Below the pieces are notes generated by a model. That model was not told the DNA's origin. It ran no database searches and saw only the letters and a list, made by a program, of their open reading frames with translations. From positions 620,001 through 684,000 of the forward strand of contig BCHU01000004.1 in the NCBI GenBank assembly GCA_001599715.1: DNA of 64,000 bases. The letters are read 5' to 3'. The DNA is from Phaeotremella fagi. Its lineage: Eukaryota > Basidiomycota > Tremellomycetes > Tremellales > Phaeotremellaceae. Made by a program: the position numbers and the translations under genes. Below are positions 32,447-44,254 of the stretch, piece after piece; within the stretch, counting starts at the first letter, position 1; every line of letters starts with the position of its first letter.

Positions 32447-34201
32447 ATGGATCTAGCACCATGTGAGTATCTCATTATCATAAAGAGTATCATATCAAAT
32501 CCCCATCCATCACTTGATTCTCAACGTAACCGGATTACTGATCAATCCCCTTCTCCCCTCAATAGACATCTACTGGGAGAGACAAGAAGCTGGTTCTCAA
32601 TTATGTGAGTCAATTGAACCACTACAGTATCCCATTCAAACCTCTGACCATTTCAGGCGCTCAACACTGTCTGTAAGTCGAACCCGACCATTGAACCGAG
32701 TGATAAATTGATTACCCGACAACAGTAACGCAATCCTTCAACAATTCACATACACAGAATTTGATTTAGCAGAAATAGCTCAGAAGTGAGTCCAAGTCAA
32801 GCAGAACACTTTCAAAGTCTGTAATCACTAATTAAACTTTTCATGCAGCTTGGATTTCGAAGAAAACGCAGCTCTATCGCCTTCGAATCAAAATAAGAAA
32901 TCGTTCAATTTGGATGATACAGGGTTCTTTTCTGTTTCTGTTTTGGAAAGAGTTAGTTGGACTTAAGCTCATCGTCAACTAATTTCAATTTAGGCTCTTC
33001 AGGTATGGGATTTAACTCTTGTGAGATGGAGAGGTGAAGCTATGAAACCTTATCAAGAACATCCAGAGTGAGTCGGCATGCGATTGTTTGCTCTAGCTCT
33101 TATGCCTACTGACTGCATCAAGGGAACAAGCAGCTTTCGTTCTACATCTAGAATCACATTGGTTACCGTTAAGACGATTTTCACCCCATCATCCAAGTTC
33201 AACAACGACGAACAATCGATGGTACAATTTGAATTCATTTCTTAACGGTCCTGAATGGATCTCAGCGACTTATCTACGATTGGTTTTGACACAAGCTGAA
33301 AAAGAAGGTTATTCAGTTTTCGTAGTTAGGAAAGCTGGGAGTGGTGATGGCGAAGGTCAAGGGTGGGGTGACGGTGGTATAGGTGTCCTACCAGATTGTG
33401 AGGCAGACAGATTGGCTATGGAATTGGGTGAACCTGTTGGAAGAAGTGGGGCACAGAGTGTTACTGGATGTAAGTGATTTACTGGGTTCAAGCTGATAAT
33501 CAGCTTCCGCTTCGATAAATCCCGATATTCCAACAGTCGATACTCCGGGACCATCACGTTCGGTATCACAAAACGAAACCTCACCAATAGCTGGATCAGG
33601 AAGAAGAAGGAGAAGACAAGGTGATCTAACACCAACACCGACACCATTAAACGATGAACCAGATATCTTCGATCAACATTCAGCGTTCCTAAATCCCACC
33701 GAAACTCAGCACGACGACGACGACAACGACGAGGAAGAAGATGAAATTGAGATAACAAGAGATGAACCTGATCACCGATTAGATGAGAATCAAGATGAAT
33801 TCAATTACGCCGGTCCGACAGATTTCACATTTCAATCGAGAAGTTATGACGACGAGGACGCACAACTTCAAGCGGCTCTTAAAGCGAGTATGGCGGATGT
33901 ACCTAAAGATTGGGTTGCGCCCGTTTTAGAACCAAAGGATAAAATCATCAAAAAGGAGAAGGAGAAAGAGAAACCTGCTCAGATTCCTGCACCGATCGAG
34001 ACTTTGACGAATGAGATTCCTGGATCTGGATCTGGAACTGGATCTAGGTTCAAAGAACAGGTTGAAGATGATGATGAAGATGAGATTCCGAGTGAAGTTT
34101 TGAGTCCTGGTAAGTCAGCATACAGTACAAGAAGTCAACGATTTAACTTATTATTTTCTACAGATGAAATTCGAAAACGTAGATTAGCAAAGTTCTCATG
34201 A
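32447..34201 (+). CDS. Josephin-domain deubiquitinase (ataxin-3-like)
   Basis: Nine exons (32447-32462, 32566-32604, 32657-32672, 32726-32785, 32849-32951, 32994-33067, 33123-33469, 33504-34109, 34164-34201) give 432 residues. The Josephin domain holds all catalytic residues: GSQLCAQHCLNAILQ (first Cys), LESHWLPL (His) and RWYNLNSFLNGPEWIS (Asn). LPDCEADRLAME is also diagnostic for ataxin-3. A Ser/Pro/Thr insert of about 12 residues separates the His and Asn motifs. A ubiquitin-interacting-motif-like helix (DEDAQLQAALKASM) and acidic and Lys-rich stretches follow; no polyglutamine is present. The enzyme trims ubiquitin chains in protein quality control. The codon of the catalytic Cys is split by an intron (T|GC), and the next exon has only 16 nt. 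The stop codon lies inside a perfect palindrome. Confidence 0.92.
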
Positions 34202-34224
34202 TAGTTCTCAAGAGAACTATCATG
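34197..34224. repeat. Perfect 28-nt inverted repeat on the Josephin stop codon
   Basis: Two 13-nt arms (CATGATAGTTCTC and its exact reverse complement) are separated by AA. The TGA of the Josephin gene (34199-34201) sits in the left arm. It would form a strong hairpin in RNA from either strand. It lies in the convergent gap before the COY1 3' end at 34497. Confidence 0.9.
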
Positions 34225-34496
34225 GTAGGGATCGAACATTGAATTTTGATAAGATTGGATTGTGGTTGAACATGATGAGTAACCATTTGTAAGATAAAGA
34301 TTGGACGGGTTATATACACAAATAGAAGATTTCTTAGATGTAGGTAAATACCAACGCCATGAATTGAAAATCCAATTGAACTGCATTGAAATGAAACTAA
34401 ACAAGAACTAAAGGAGAAATAAAAACCCGCATGTTACTCATATCAAACGCCCCAAACCTTCTTCTTTCGATTATTTGTATCCATACATCCTTTTTC

Positions 34497-37120
34497 TCAT
34501 GGACGCACTGAGATAGGGACAGGTGGACCGGTTGAATCACTTGCCGCCATCGTGTTCCATAGAACGAATAGGACTAGGATATGCTGATATACAAGTTGTC
34601 AGTTGTGATTCCCTAAGGATGGTTACCATGTAAGGGACATACCAAAGAAGCAGCGTAGAGAATGAACAAAGATCTTGAACGTTTGTTACCGATGATTGAT
34701 CTTGTCAAAGCGAAAGTCGCTCTTTCCATAGGATTAAGAGCTTGGATAGCACGTTGAGCTTCCTATAATCAATCCAACACATCAGTATGGTTTCTACTGT
34801 GGAATAATCATATGAAACCCAATACTCACTCTCCCCTTGAAAGCTTCAAACGGATTCATACTCTCCTCATATTTATCTTTATATCTACCAATCTCGTCCT
34901 CCCGATTCCTCATCGCACCATTCAACAACCCAGCACCTGAACTCGAAGTACTCGCTCCGTTCGATAACGGATATCCTGATCCTGCCGTACTCGTCGTCGA
35001 AGTGTTCCAAGTATTGTTGGAATCGTTACGATACGATTGCATGTATCTGACTTTCTCGTACAACTTCAGATTGTCCGCTTGGAGTGATTTCACTTCGGTT
35101 CTGAGATCGGAGATTGTTTCGAATTGTTTTCGTAGTTCCTACTCCCAGTCAATCTTTTTGTTTTTTGGGTTCCTAGATCTGAAACCGAAAACCAAACTTA
35201 CCTCTTCTAATTCAGCGTTTCTTTGTCTGAACCTATCACGTTGACTTGTAACAATTGGTAAAATCGAATTATCACCGTTGAAAGGTGCAGGCGAAGCTCT
35301 ACCTTCCCCTTTACCACCTAAATCCAATCCAGCCAAACCTTGTCCAACTCCCAATCCACTACGATCTTTAACGCTAACATTCAAATCGTCCTTGTTCAAA
35401 CTAGCCAAATCGTTCTCCAGTTTCTCGTTCAATCCTTTCAATCGAGTCAACTCGCTTTCAAGGTATTCGACACTTTCACCTGATTTAGCGTGAGATCCAG
35501 AAAGTTCTTCCCAAGCTACTCTTAATTTTGTTAGGTCTTCTAACAGTCTTCGGTTTTTCACTACCAGTAGATTTTCTAGGGATTTGTTTAATTGTTTGTT
35601 GGCGATTTCGGCGTTGGGATCGGGAAGTTGGATTTCTTCGTCGTTCTCGAAATCAGCTCCAGAGAATTCAACGTACTAAAAATATTTAAATCAGTACGTT
35701 GACTTCGAGTGAGAAGCATCCGATCCTACCTTCATGATCTCCAGTTCACGTTTGATTTCATCGTAGTCTGCGTATTGCTTGACTTTGACTTTGAGATTGT
35801 TGACCTCAGCAGTTAAATTGGTCGCATCTTTAGCAGCTTCCTCTTCTTTCTTCTTGAGAGCCTTTTCAACCTCGAATTTAGATTCTTTCATTTGATCCAA
35901 AGCTCTCAAGAGTCTTGAAGCTTCAGCTTCGAGTTCGGAAATTTGAGATTCAAGAGATTTAACTCTGTATATCAGTGTGTGATCCGGTTGTCAACCCACC
36001 TCTCAGCTTGTTGAGATCCACTACGAACAGATTCGATCTCCGAACGAAGTAATTCCTTGTATCATCAGCTAAAACTCGTTGGTGATAACTCACATTTCTT
36101 CTTTCAACGGTTGCAACACGTTCATTAGCTCTGGATAGATCTGCAACGACCATATCGAGTTCTGCCAATCGTGATGAAACGTCTTGATCTATCTTGTCAG
36201 TGATATTATTGAATAAAGTCTCACCTTGACGTTGACTGGCATCAAGTAATTTAGCTTGAGTGCTCTCATTTGACGTTTGAAGGTCACGTAATTGATTCTT
36301 GGCAGCTTGGACTTGACGTTGAAGATCCTTCTCCCTACATTTTCAGCTACTATCTCTTGAAGCGCACTCACCTGTCCTCGTAGTTACGCATTCTTTCATC
36401 GTACTCAGCATTCAACTCATTTTCCTTTGAAGTGACACGTTCTTGAATCAACTCGTCCATCTAAACATATTCGTCAGCATTCTCCAAACATCCCCCAAAA
36501 CAAACTGTTCATTCACTCTTTCCTCCAATTGATCAGCTCTACTCTCAGCCTTCTTCCTCTTGTCTTCAACGCCGGAAATCTCCCCAACCTGTTTCTTCAA
36601 TTCAGCGTTCTCCTCCCTCAAACGACTAAGTTCAACTTCCAGCATTCTAGCTTCAGCTACTTTGACTGTTTGATCGACCGCAGCGTCAAGTAATGGATAT
36701 GGATCAGGAGCGTCTGCCAATAACTTGTAAACGTTCAAGAAAGAAGTTTCTGACATCTTAGATCTTCTGGTGAGAGAATCAATTTCACCTTGATAGGCTT
36801 TTAAAAGTACTTTGATAGCGTTGAATTTCTCATTGTCATCTGGCATTTTCTTGAATTCTAAAAAGCAAAACTGAGTTAGAGATGGTGTTTCGATAGACGG
36901 TGCATTGATCATACCTCTTGTTTGTTCTGCTAATTTCTTACGTCCAACCATGTTCTCTTTTTGATTTTCGACTAATTCCAGAGCAGTCGTGTCTAACGAC
37001 TTTTGGAGTTCCGCCAGATTGATCTCTGAGATGTTGCTTAGTGACGATGTCTATCACCAATGTTCAGTTTGACTTACCCTTCCATGTTGTTAAGGCTGTT
37101 GAGAAGTTTGCTTCAGCCAT
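34497..37120 (-). CDS. COY1: Golgi coiled-coil membrane protein CASP (COY1)
   Basis: The model runs from the ATG at 37120 (exon 37078-37120, next exon from 37025) to a TGA at 34497. About eleven short exons encode an almost continuous coiled coil of roughly 600-680 residues. The start (MAEANFSTALTTWKEINLAELQKSLD) is the CASP opening. Near the end come LQADNLKLYEKVRYMQSY and NPFEAFKGRE...NPMERATFALTKSI. The single C-terminal membrane helix spans the last intron (FILYAASL|HILVLFVLW). These are hallmarks of CASP/Coy1, a tail-anchored golgin that tethers vesicles and pairs with SNAREs in retrograde Golgi traffic. A short Pro-rich tail after the helix is unusual but possible. Inner exon borders were not all fixed. 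Confidence 0.88.
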
Positions 37121-37307
37121 TATGAATTACTTTTGAGGACTATGAATATGAAGATATGAATGGATGGATGTAATATCTAGAACCTGTACTGACTGTGAGA
37201 CACTGCATTAACGGCGCGTCGCAGGACACGTATTGTGGCCAATTTAACCAACATCAACATTAGACATCTTTCAATTTCACCAACACTTTCTCAGAATTTA
37301 GCCCCCA

Positions 37308-40300
37308 ATGCTAGGCGCTTTAAGTCTATCAGGCATATCGGGGGCTTCATCTTCTTCAATTTCACAATCTGTGGATTTCGAATTGATCGAAGAGATCATA
37401 GAAAGGGCTCCTAGATCCGCTAAATCGTTTCCACTTGTTTATAAAGCCTATGGTGAAGTGTTGGAGGAAAAGTAGGTATCTAACTTGATAGTCAATGATA
37501 ACCTATATTGATATATAAATCATTTAGTGGACTATCTTCATCAACTGATGCTGCTTATTATCAATTTCTGTTGAAACTTGGTGTGATACGAGCTCCAACT
37601 TGGGGTGAACGTTGGGACATCTGGAAATCAAGTAACGGATTTCCTACGACTACCAAACTAATCAAGAAACCTCAATCTCAATTCCAACCAAAATCGGAAT
37701 CAGAAGAAATCAAAAGTCGTATACCGTTTTTAGCATCAGCAAGTTCAGATCTAGATGAAGGATTCGAAGAAGAGAGTATAGATCAATTATCGATCCAAGA
37801 AAATCATCGAATATCACCGAGGAAACAACTCAGAGATTCAAGATCGTTGGTTGGATATACTCCTTCCCAATCTCTTGAGTACGATGTCAACGACTTCAAT
37901 CCCCCCGTTAGAACTTCTACACCCATCTATGCACAGGAAAGATTACCTCCTCTACCGCCTTATTCGGAATCTGAAATCAGTGGGAGTGTTTATGATGATT
38001 CGATCGTTTCAGAGGTCGTCACTCCTAAACCTCATAAATTTTTGATTGAGGATTTGGAAGAAATTGAAAGACGTGCTGATGTCTTTTTCGAAACTGGTTT
38101 ATTGGGTAGATGTATGGATGTCTGGGTTAGATCAAATCGTTGGCTACAAGTGAGTGTATTCGTATATGCTAAATGACCTTGGATCGAATTGTTAACATCA
38201 TCTCAAGACCACCACCAAACAAATTGATAACGTGCGAAACACCATTCTACTTCGACAAACGTTAACGAAATGGAAAGACAATTATGAGAATCAATTATCT
38301 CTCCCGAACACTGCTCAAGCACATTACGAAAAATCCATTCAAATTCGAGTTTTGAAGAAGTGGTCAGATAACGTCAAACAAATCAATCTTCAACGAAAAG
38401 AAGATCAATGGGATGAAAAGAGAATACGTTCGACCTGGTCGAAATGGCGATTGAAACTTGGTGAAAATAGAACTATACGTTGGGAACATGATGTGAAAGA
38501 ACGAGAGGAGTGGTTGATCAAGGTCAGGAATGAACGGATTGTTTCGACCACTTTTCAGGTAGGTTGCAATTGGATCACTTTGTTTACGGACTGAATCGTT
38601 TTAGAATTGGAAGCAGAGTCTTCGGAGTCGTATGGCTGATGAGATGTTCCGATATCGTTTACTTCATTCGACGATGGATACATGGCGACAGTTGACGGAA
38701 CATTCGAGAGATCTCAATCAAAGATGTGATCAGTTTGTCGAGATCAGGGAACGAAATTTGCTGTTTGACACTCTACGAATTTGGAACAAGACAGCCAGCC
38801 TTCGACCTTTGGAAGATGAGTTCACTGAGGCCAACGGGAAGAGGTTGATGAACAGAACTTGGGACCATTGGCAAGTTGCAACGTAAGTCTGAAAGACTTG
38901 ACTTCACTAAAACAAACAGTAAAAATCAGAGAACTGCCTCCGAGTTCGACGATAGTAGGATTATGAATCAAGCGTTCATTTTATGGCTCAAGGCAAACAG
39001 GCGTATCAACGTATGTAAAACTTTGAGGATAGATACTGATGATTTAGATACTCAATCAGCAAGCTTCGTCTATGAGACGCGCGAGAGATGTTTCTCTCTT
39101 ACGAAGCAGTTTTGATACCTGGGCTCTTGCTGAACGTGGTAGATTATTGGAGGACGTCCTAGCGAAGAGACGTTTACAGGAAGTATGGAACAGTTGGTTC
39201 AAACGTTACGAGGATACAAGGGTTCTTGAAGGTAATTATAGCCCTAGTACAGGCAAAACTAAATTTCCAGATCAAGCTAAACAATTCAACCTAACAATGG
39301 ATAAATCCAATCTATCTCGGACGTTCACCCAATGGAGAACTCGATCCCGAAACATCCAAAACCAAAACGAAGATATCGTTCAAAGCTTCCATTCAAAAAT
39401 TGTTCAAAAATCTTGGAATAAATGGTCACAAGCTCATCGGAAGATTCGAGATGATCAGGCAAGTGCGGATAAAGCTAGAGCGTTCTTCCTACTCAAGGGC
39501 AGTTTACGGTGTTGGAAGATTGCATTAGATGTCCGAAGACAGCGGGAGAGATTGGAGAAGAAACGTTTGAAAGTGTTGCGAGATGTGTTTGATCGTTAGT
39601 CTCGTCTCTCTGACTTCTTTGTAGACTCTACTGATGATTGTTGAAGATTGGATCGATGCTACTAAACGAAGTCAGGAAGATCAACTCGAGATTAGCGCTT
39701 TTGAGCGTACTCGAGATAAGGTATGTGTATAGGTCGTCAATGCGTTTGAGCGTTTTGCTGATCTCGAATCAGCGATTGATGGCTGGAGCGTTATCGAAGT
39801 GGACAACCAGAGTTGTCGAAGTCAAATCTCGTGAATTGGACGTGATAGAAAGAAGAGACCACATCTTACAACAGTATGTCCTGACTTCATCTACCGATCA
39901 ACGCTGACCCAAACTTGCAGGAGCGCATTACAACAATGGCGAACAGCTATGAAAAGACATCAACAGATGGTAGCCCTAATGGAATCTCATGTCGATATCA
40001 AATCAGAAGATCAACTTCGAAACATCTTCGTAGCTTGGAAAGAACATTCCAAGCGATCACGAGAACGACGATTGATACTGGAAAAACTTGAACGAAAGAG
40101 GAAAGCCGAGTCACTTGTCAATTCTTTTGATACGTGGGTTGGAAAGTTTAAGGAAAGGGATTTACAAGTCCTCGTATGTCGTTCTTATCGTCATACAATA
40201 TTTTTCATCTTTCACTAACAGAATTCACTATTAGGAGAACGAAGTCGCACTCCGCCATGAGGACATCATTCTTTTCGGAGTTTTCGATAAATGGAAAGCC

Positions 40301-40853
40301 AGATCAAAGGTCAGTCCTGCCTCTTCAAATTGTGTTGTCGACTAACTTGAATAGCGTCTACCGGCAATATTATTCGAGAACACACGACTTAAGAGATTAG
40401 CTTGGGAAAGATGGAGAACTGCTTTCCCTCGTGCGATCCAGTTGAAGAAAGCTGCTGAAACAGAACGAAATAAGTTAATAGGTAAATTCTTAATTTTATT
40501 CTAACCTGTCCCGTGATTCTGATCAAAATCTAGAGGAAACGTTTATGATTTGGAGAGAGAAGACGAGGTTGAAAACTTCGCTACGAGTTGGGTACGTCGT
40601 TTTCACCTCTGGTTCGACAGCGAACAACTAACCAGAATGTTCTTGTAGAAGACAACGAGGTCGTGTAAGACCAAATGTAGATTCACCGCGATCGGAATAT
40701 CCCAAATCTCCACTTTCTAGATATACTACCTTCCAAACTCCTATGAAATCGACTCGAGCAGTATCTTCTACACTTAGTATAGCTTCTGAACCTGCTTCTA
40801 GACTTCGGAATGAACTTGGTAGAAGACGTGGGACGAGTGAGGAGTTGCCATGA
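37308..40853 (+). CDS. SFI1: SFI1-like centrin-binding repeat protein
   Basis: Thirteen exons (37308-37471, 37528-38149, 38208-38558, 38605-38882, 38920-39010, 39060-39594, 39647-39720, 39773-39873, 39921-40173, 40235-40309, 40355-40481, 40534-40591, 40649-40853) sum to 977 residues. After an N-terminal domain (FELIEEIIERAPRSAKSFP...), more than fifteen helical units recur about every 25-35 residues. Each has the pattern aromatic-x2-Trp with flanking Leu and Arg/Lys, for example FDTWALAERGR, FILWLKANRR, FTQWRTRSR, LRCWKIALD, FVAWKEHSKR and FDKWKARSK. These are Sfi1 repeats, each binding one centrin/Cdc31, forming the half-bridge filament that duplicates the spindle pole body. The Ser/Arg-rich tail is disordered with TP/SP sites (possible Cdk control, inference). 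The repeat phase is kept across all introns. Confidence 0.9.
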
Positions 40854-41009
40854 AGGTAACCATATAGCTTATTATTTGTTGCTCTGATCATTGTTGATCT
40901 TAGAAGATAATGTAATCGTTAAATATTCATTTCTATAATTTTTACTTTTGGTATTATCCTCTTATCCTATGATACAGCTGTACTTTTCCATTCGAATTCT
41001 ACAATGTCC

Positions 41010-42295
41010 TTATATACCTTGCAACATAGCGTCCTTCGTTACAACATCATAATGACCAGGTCTACCAAAACATAATCAGTATAACTCCTACACAAATAAA
41101 TATAGATAACCTACCTATAAAGTAAACTCAAAGGCCAAGATTTCTCAATACCACCTTCATCCCCAAACTCTACCCAATTGAGAGTATCCGAACCGCCCAC
41201 CTCACTTCTATCTAGATAAGCGATTCTGATCCCTATATTCAAAGCTTGGGCGAGCGCCATGATTTGAGCATGATCAGCTTCTTTCCCACATGGTTCGACT
41301 TCTTGTCTGCAGAATTCGTTTGGATCTAGGGGGAGGAACGTCGCTGGGGATAAGAGGAAGGGGGAGAATGTATCTTCATGTGTTCGGATGTAGGATGATG
41401 TTATCAATCGTAGCGCCTGTCAGATTTTAGCTTGGACTGTTGAGATTGGATGAAAATAGAACTTACGACTACGATACAATTACTACGTTCAGCATCTTGC
41501 AGTGATTGTATAATACTGTATTCGTTCATCTCTGAAGTTCCATTCTCTGGGGCAAAAGATCTGACAAGTTCCAATAACGGTTCAAGGAATTCTTCGTACT
41601 AAAACAAAACACTCTTTTAACAACAGGCTCGAGAAACAGAATTGTAACTAAGCTCACAAGTTCTTTATCAAATCCACAAGTCTCCAAAGCAGGTAAAGCT
41701 CTTTGTATAGATTCGAATGCCAGATTGGCAGTTAGTTCAGAATCCGATGAATGGAGTATTCGTAATAGATATGCTAAAGTGAAAGCTTTATGTATGAGAT
41801 TCAGCGTAAGCTTACGAAGGATAGATTTAGGATCTAACTTACATCGATAGAAACAATCTCCATCACCTCTAGCACGCCAAACTTGATCCCAACCATTGTT
41901 TTGTAACCATTCAAGTTTCTTCATGATCTGCGAAGAACCTTTTCGATACTCGTCCATGATGACGGATAATGGTACCGGTGGACTGATGAGTGGCTATACC
42001 TTACCTCAACGACCTGAGTGACTTTGGGAAAAAGACAACGTACTTTACTCAAAACCTCTTCTTGTCCCATACCTTCCATTAGTTTCATTATCTCTTGATC
42101 CGTTAACGTTGATAAATCTGTATTCTCATCTATCGTTCTTGGTTCAGTTGCTACAGTTGCGTGAACTGAATCTTCAGGCTTCGTTTCGGTTGGCTGTTCA
42201 ACATCGGTAGTTGGTATTTCTTCCTCGTTCTCCCGAACTTTTTTGGAAGCTGAAGGTGATGAAGAAGGACTTGGAGTACTGTGGATTTGAGTCAT
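41010..42295 (-). CDS. Otubain (OTUB1-like C65 deubiquitinase)
   Basis: Six exons (42044-42295, 41843-41993, 41658-41785, 41467-41598, 41115-41416, 41010-41061) give 338 residues. After a disordered acidic N-terminus the otubain domain begins near KPLISPPVPLSVIMDEY. Catalytic motifs are RARGDGDCFYR (Asp and Cys) and RPGHYDVV (His). CGKEADHAQIMALAQALNIGI is the diagnostic ubiquitin-contact segment. The enzyme cleaves Lys48-linked chains and can restrain E2 enzymes without catalysis. The first intron was placed at 41994-42043 (gtacgt...tatag) because using the nearer gtaagg donor breaks the frame. It is convergent with SFI1. Confidence 0.92.
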
Positions 42296-42425
42296 TGTGC
42301 TGTATATTGCTGAATTGTTGAATAAGTACAATATGAGTAACTCTCAAGTCATCAAGATGGACTACAATTCAACAACAAAGGATTTCAGTGGCAAATCCAC
42401 GTGGCATCCAGCATTACATCTGCAA

Positions 42426-43553
42426 CTACATATACATAGACTCGACATCCTCCAAAGCGATCCTATTAGGTACACGTCGTCCAACTTTACCCATACCAGG
42501 TGCAACGAAAGGTTCATCATCGTCTTCAGTCCACGAATTTGATCCAGCGAATATGTTGACACAGAGAGGAGAGAAATTTTGAATGGATTTTAGTAAATCC
42601 GGGTACGAGATTGATGATAGTGGAAGGGGCAGGGTAAGGATATTTAGTGGTAAAGAAGTTGAAGACGGATGCGTTATCTAAAAGGTTTAGTTTATTTAAT
42701 TTTGGTCTGGGTAGTTGGAGATAATGAACGACTCACAATTGATAAGAAGGCGCCAACGATACCAGTAAAATAGTTTGGTGAAGCGTATTTCTCAATTCCT
42801 GCTATCTTCGTTTTCTCCTCCGTAGAACCAATACAAACATACCGTATAGGATCGACGTAGTTTTCACTGCTAACTGGTGAATTTCGAATGTAAAGGGATG
42901 GGAGGTATGTGGTTATCACAGTCCTGTAACCATTCATGTTAGAACCAATCTATACAGCAAAATTCGAGGAAGAAACTCAAACATACCATGAGTCAACTGA
43001 AACATTATCCAAAATCCACCTAGATAAGGTATGCAAATCCTCTAGAGAAATTTCGTTCTCCTTAACCAAAATGAAAATCGCCGATGAATCAGAAAGTCCA
43101 TTAGCGACGATTTCGTTTTCCTGATAAACCTGCAGAACAGGTTTAAGCGAAGAACTAGTTTTAAACAGATATTTCCCTGCTTGTCCGATACCTATGATAC
43201 CTTGTTTCAAACCACTAAGACTTTCCGATGATTGGATTGATAATTTCGAAGAGCTTGAGTTTTTAGATTTTTTCGAGGTAGTTGTTTGAGATGTTTCTGA
43301 GATGGAGGGATATTGACCTTGACCTTCTTCATCTGATGAATCTGACTCTAGGATGTATCTTGGTGGTGGAGCGTTTACTGCTTGTATTGGATCCCTAAAC
43401 ATGATGGTTGGTATTGAACATCGTTATAGCTTACCCAGCGTTATATGAAGGTTCAGTGCAAGTAGCTTCGATATTTGTGGCAAAACTGTAGTGGCAAATA
43501 CCGATGAAGTCTTGAGCTGAATCCAGGACATCTCCCTTCTTGGATCCTTCCAT
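42426..43553 (-). CDS. PBA1: Proteasome assembly chaperone, Pba1/PAC1-like
   Basis: Four exons (43435-43553, 42987-43394, 42737-42923, 42426-42677) give 321 residues. The N-terminus is followed by DPIQAVNAPPPRYILESDSSDEEG, an acidic loop, and a mixed alpha/beta domain (FILVKENEI, WTVITTYLPSLYI, GIVGAFLSI). The protein ends in ...VESMYM. The terminal hydrophobic-Tyr-X (Met-Tyr-Met) is the HbYX motif with which Pba1-Pba2 docks into alpha-ring pockets of the 20S proteasome precursor. Fold order and HbYX together support Pba1 (PSMG1). Pba2 is the alternative because it also ends in HbYX, but it is shorter with no long acidic N-terminus. In-frame ATGs upstream (up to 43622) are possible. It is divergent from the next ORF by 89 bp. 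Confidence 0.72.
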
Positions 43554-43642
43554 TCTGCTGACATTCAACTTGAAAATCTCCAACTCCAACAACATCTTCC
43601 TTACTATTCTCATATTAAACATTCAAGAACTGAAACCAAACC

Positions 43643-44029
43643 ATGACCGAAAAGCAAGTCAACGACTGGGAATCCACCATCAAAAGCACCACCAAAACTT
43701 TAATCCTCATAGGTCTCAATGAGAAAAACCTAGACATAAATATAGGAGCCTTCTCCCAGAAATCAAAAGCAGATGGTACGATGATAGAAGATCTTTTCGA
43801 CGCTTCACTCGCCGCACGACATCGAAATCTTGAACCCATCACTCAGAATTGGAATTCTAATCGCAGCGAAGGTCAGAAGATTTGTAGAGATGCTCTTAAG
43901 GGTGTTACAGATTCTTTTGGTTCTAAATATGAAGATTATCAGTTTTTGATCACTGATTCTAAGAGTTTGAAGGAATTTCATTCGAAGCCGTGGTCTTTTA
44001 GTGCTATGAGACTAGAGAGGTTACCTTGA
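43643..44029 (+). CDS. Hypothetical protein, 128 aa
   Basis: An intronless frame runs from ATG 43643 to TGA 44027-44029. I do not recognise it. It is soluble-looking, with no signal peptide or membrane helix. It has a Lys-rich start (MTEKQVNDWESTIKSTTKTL), a balanced charge pattern and likely helices (IEDLFDASLAARHRN, QKICRDALKGVTDSF). It starts 89 bp from the divergent Pba1 gene and ends beside a 13-bp tandem duplication and a bleomycin-hydrolase relic, so it could itself be a truncated gene whose original 3' part was lost. Composition is ordinary and non-repetitive, which supports real coding use now or recently. Confidence 0.45.
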   Translation: MTEKQVNDWESTIKSTTKTLILIGLNEKNLDINIGAFSQKSKADGTMIEDLFDASLAARHRNLEPITQNWNSNRSEGQKICRDALKGVTDSFGSKYEDYQFLITDSKSLKEFHSKPWSFSAMRLERLP

Positions 44030-44030
44030 T

Positions 44031-44056
44031 TGGGTCGGCCTGGTGGGTCGGCCTGG
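44031..44056 (+). repeat. Perfect 13-bp tandem duplication
   Basis: The 13-mer TGGGTCGGCCTGG occurs twice with no spacer, starting two bases after the stop of the hypothetical ORF. It is GC-rich against an A+T-rich background and looks like a recent local duplication. Confidence 0.9.
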
Positions 44057-44254
44057 AGAAAGCTATCATCTGTTGGTACGTTGGGTATGAGATGAACGAA
44101 ACACAAAGAGTTGTTAGGTGCTGTATATACGAAAAGAACGAGAAAGTAACTTGAATTCATGTACTGCTTGACCAATAGGATAAAGCCGAGTGATGCTCTA
44201 CCATGTACTACCGCTTCTTGAGAGTCATTGCATCCCCGTTCAAAGTGTCAGATT

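Noticed and set aside
42005..42043. Donor gtaagg as the end of otubain exon 1
   Set aside because: It leaves an intron of 11-22 nt or a wrong frame; the upstream gtacgt donor gives a 50-nt intron and the conserved KPLISP junction.
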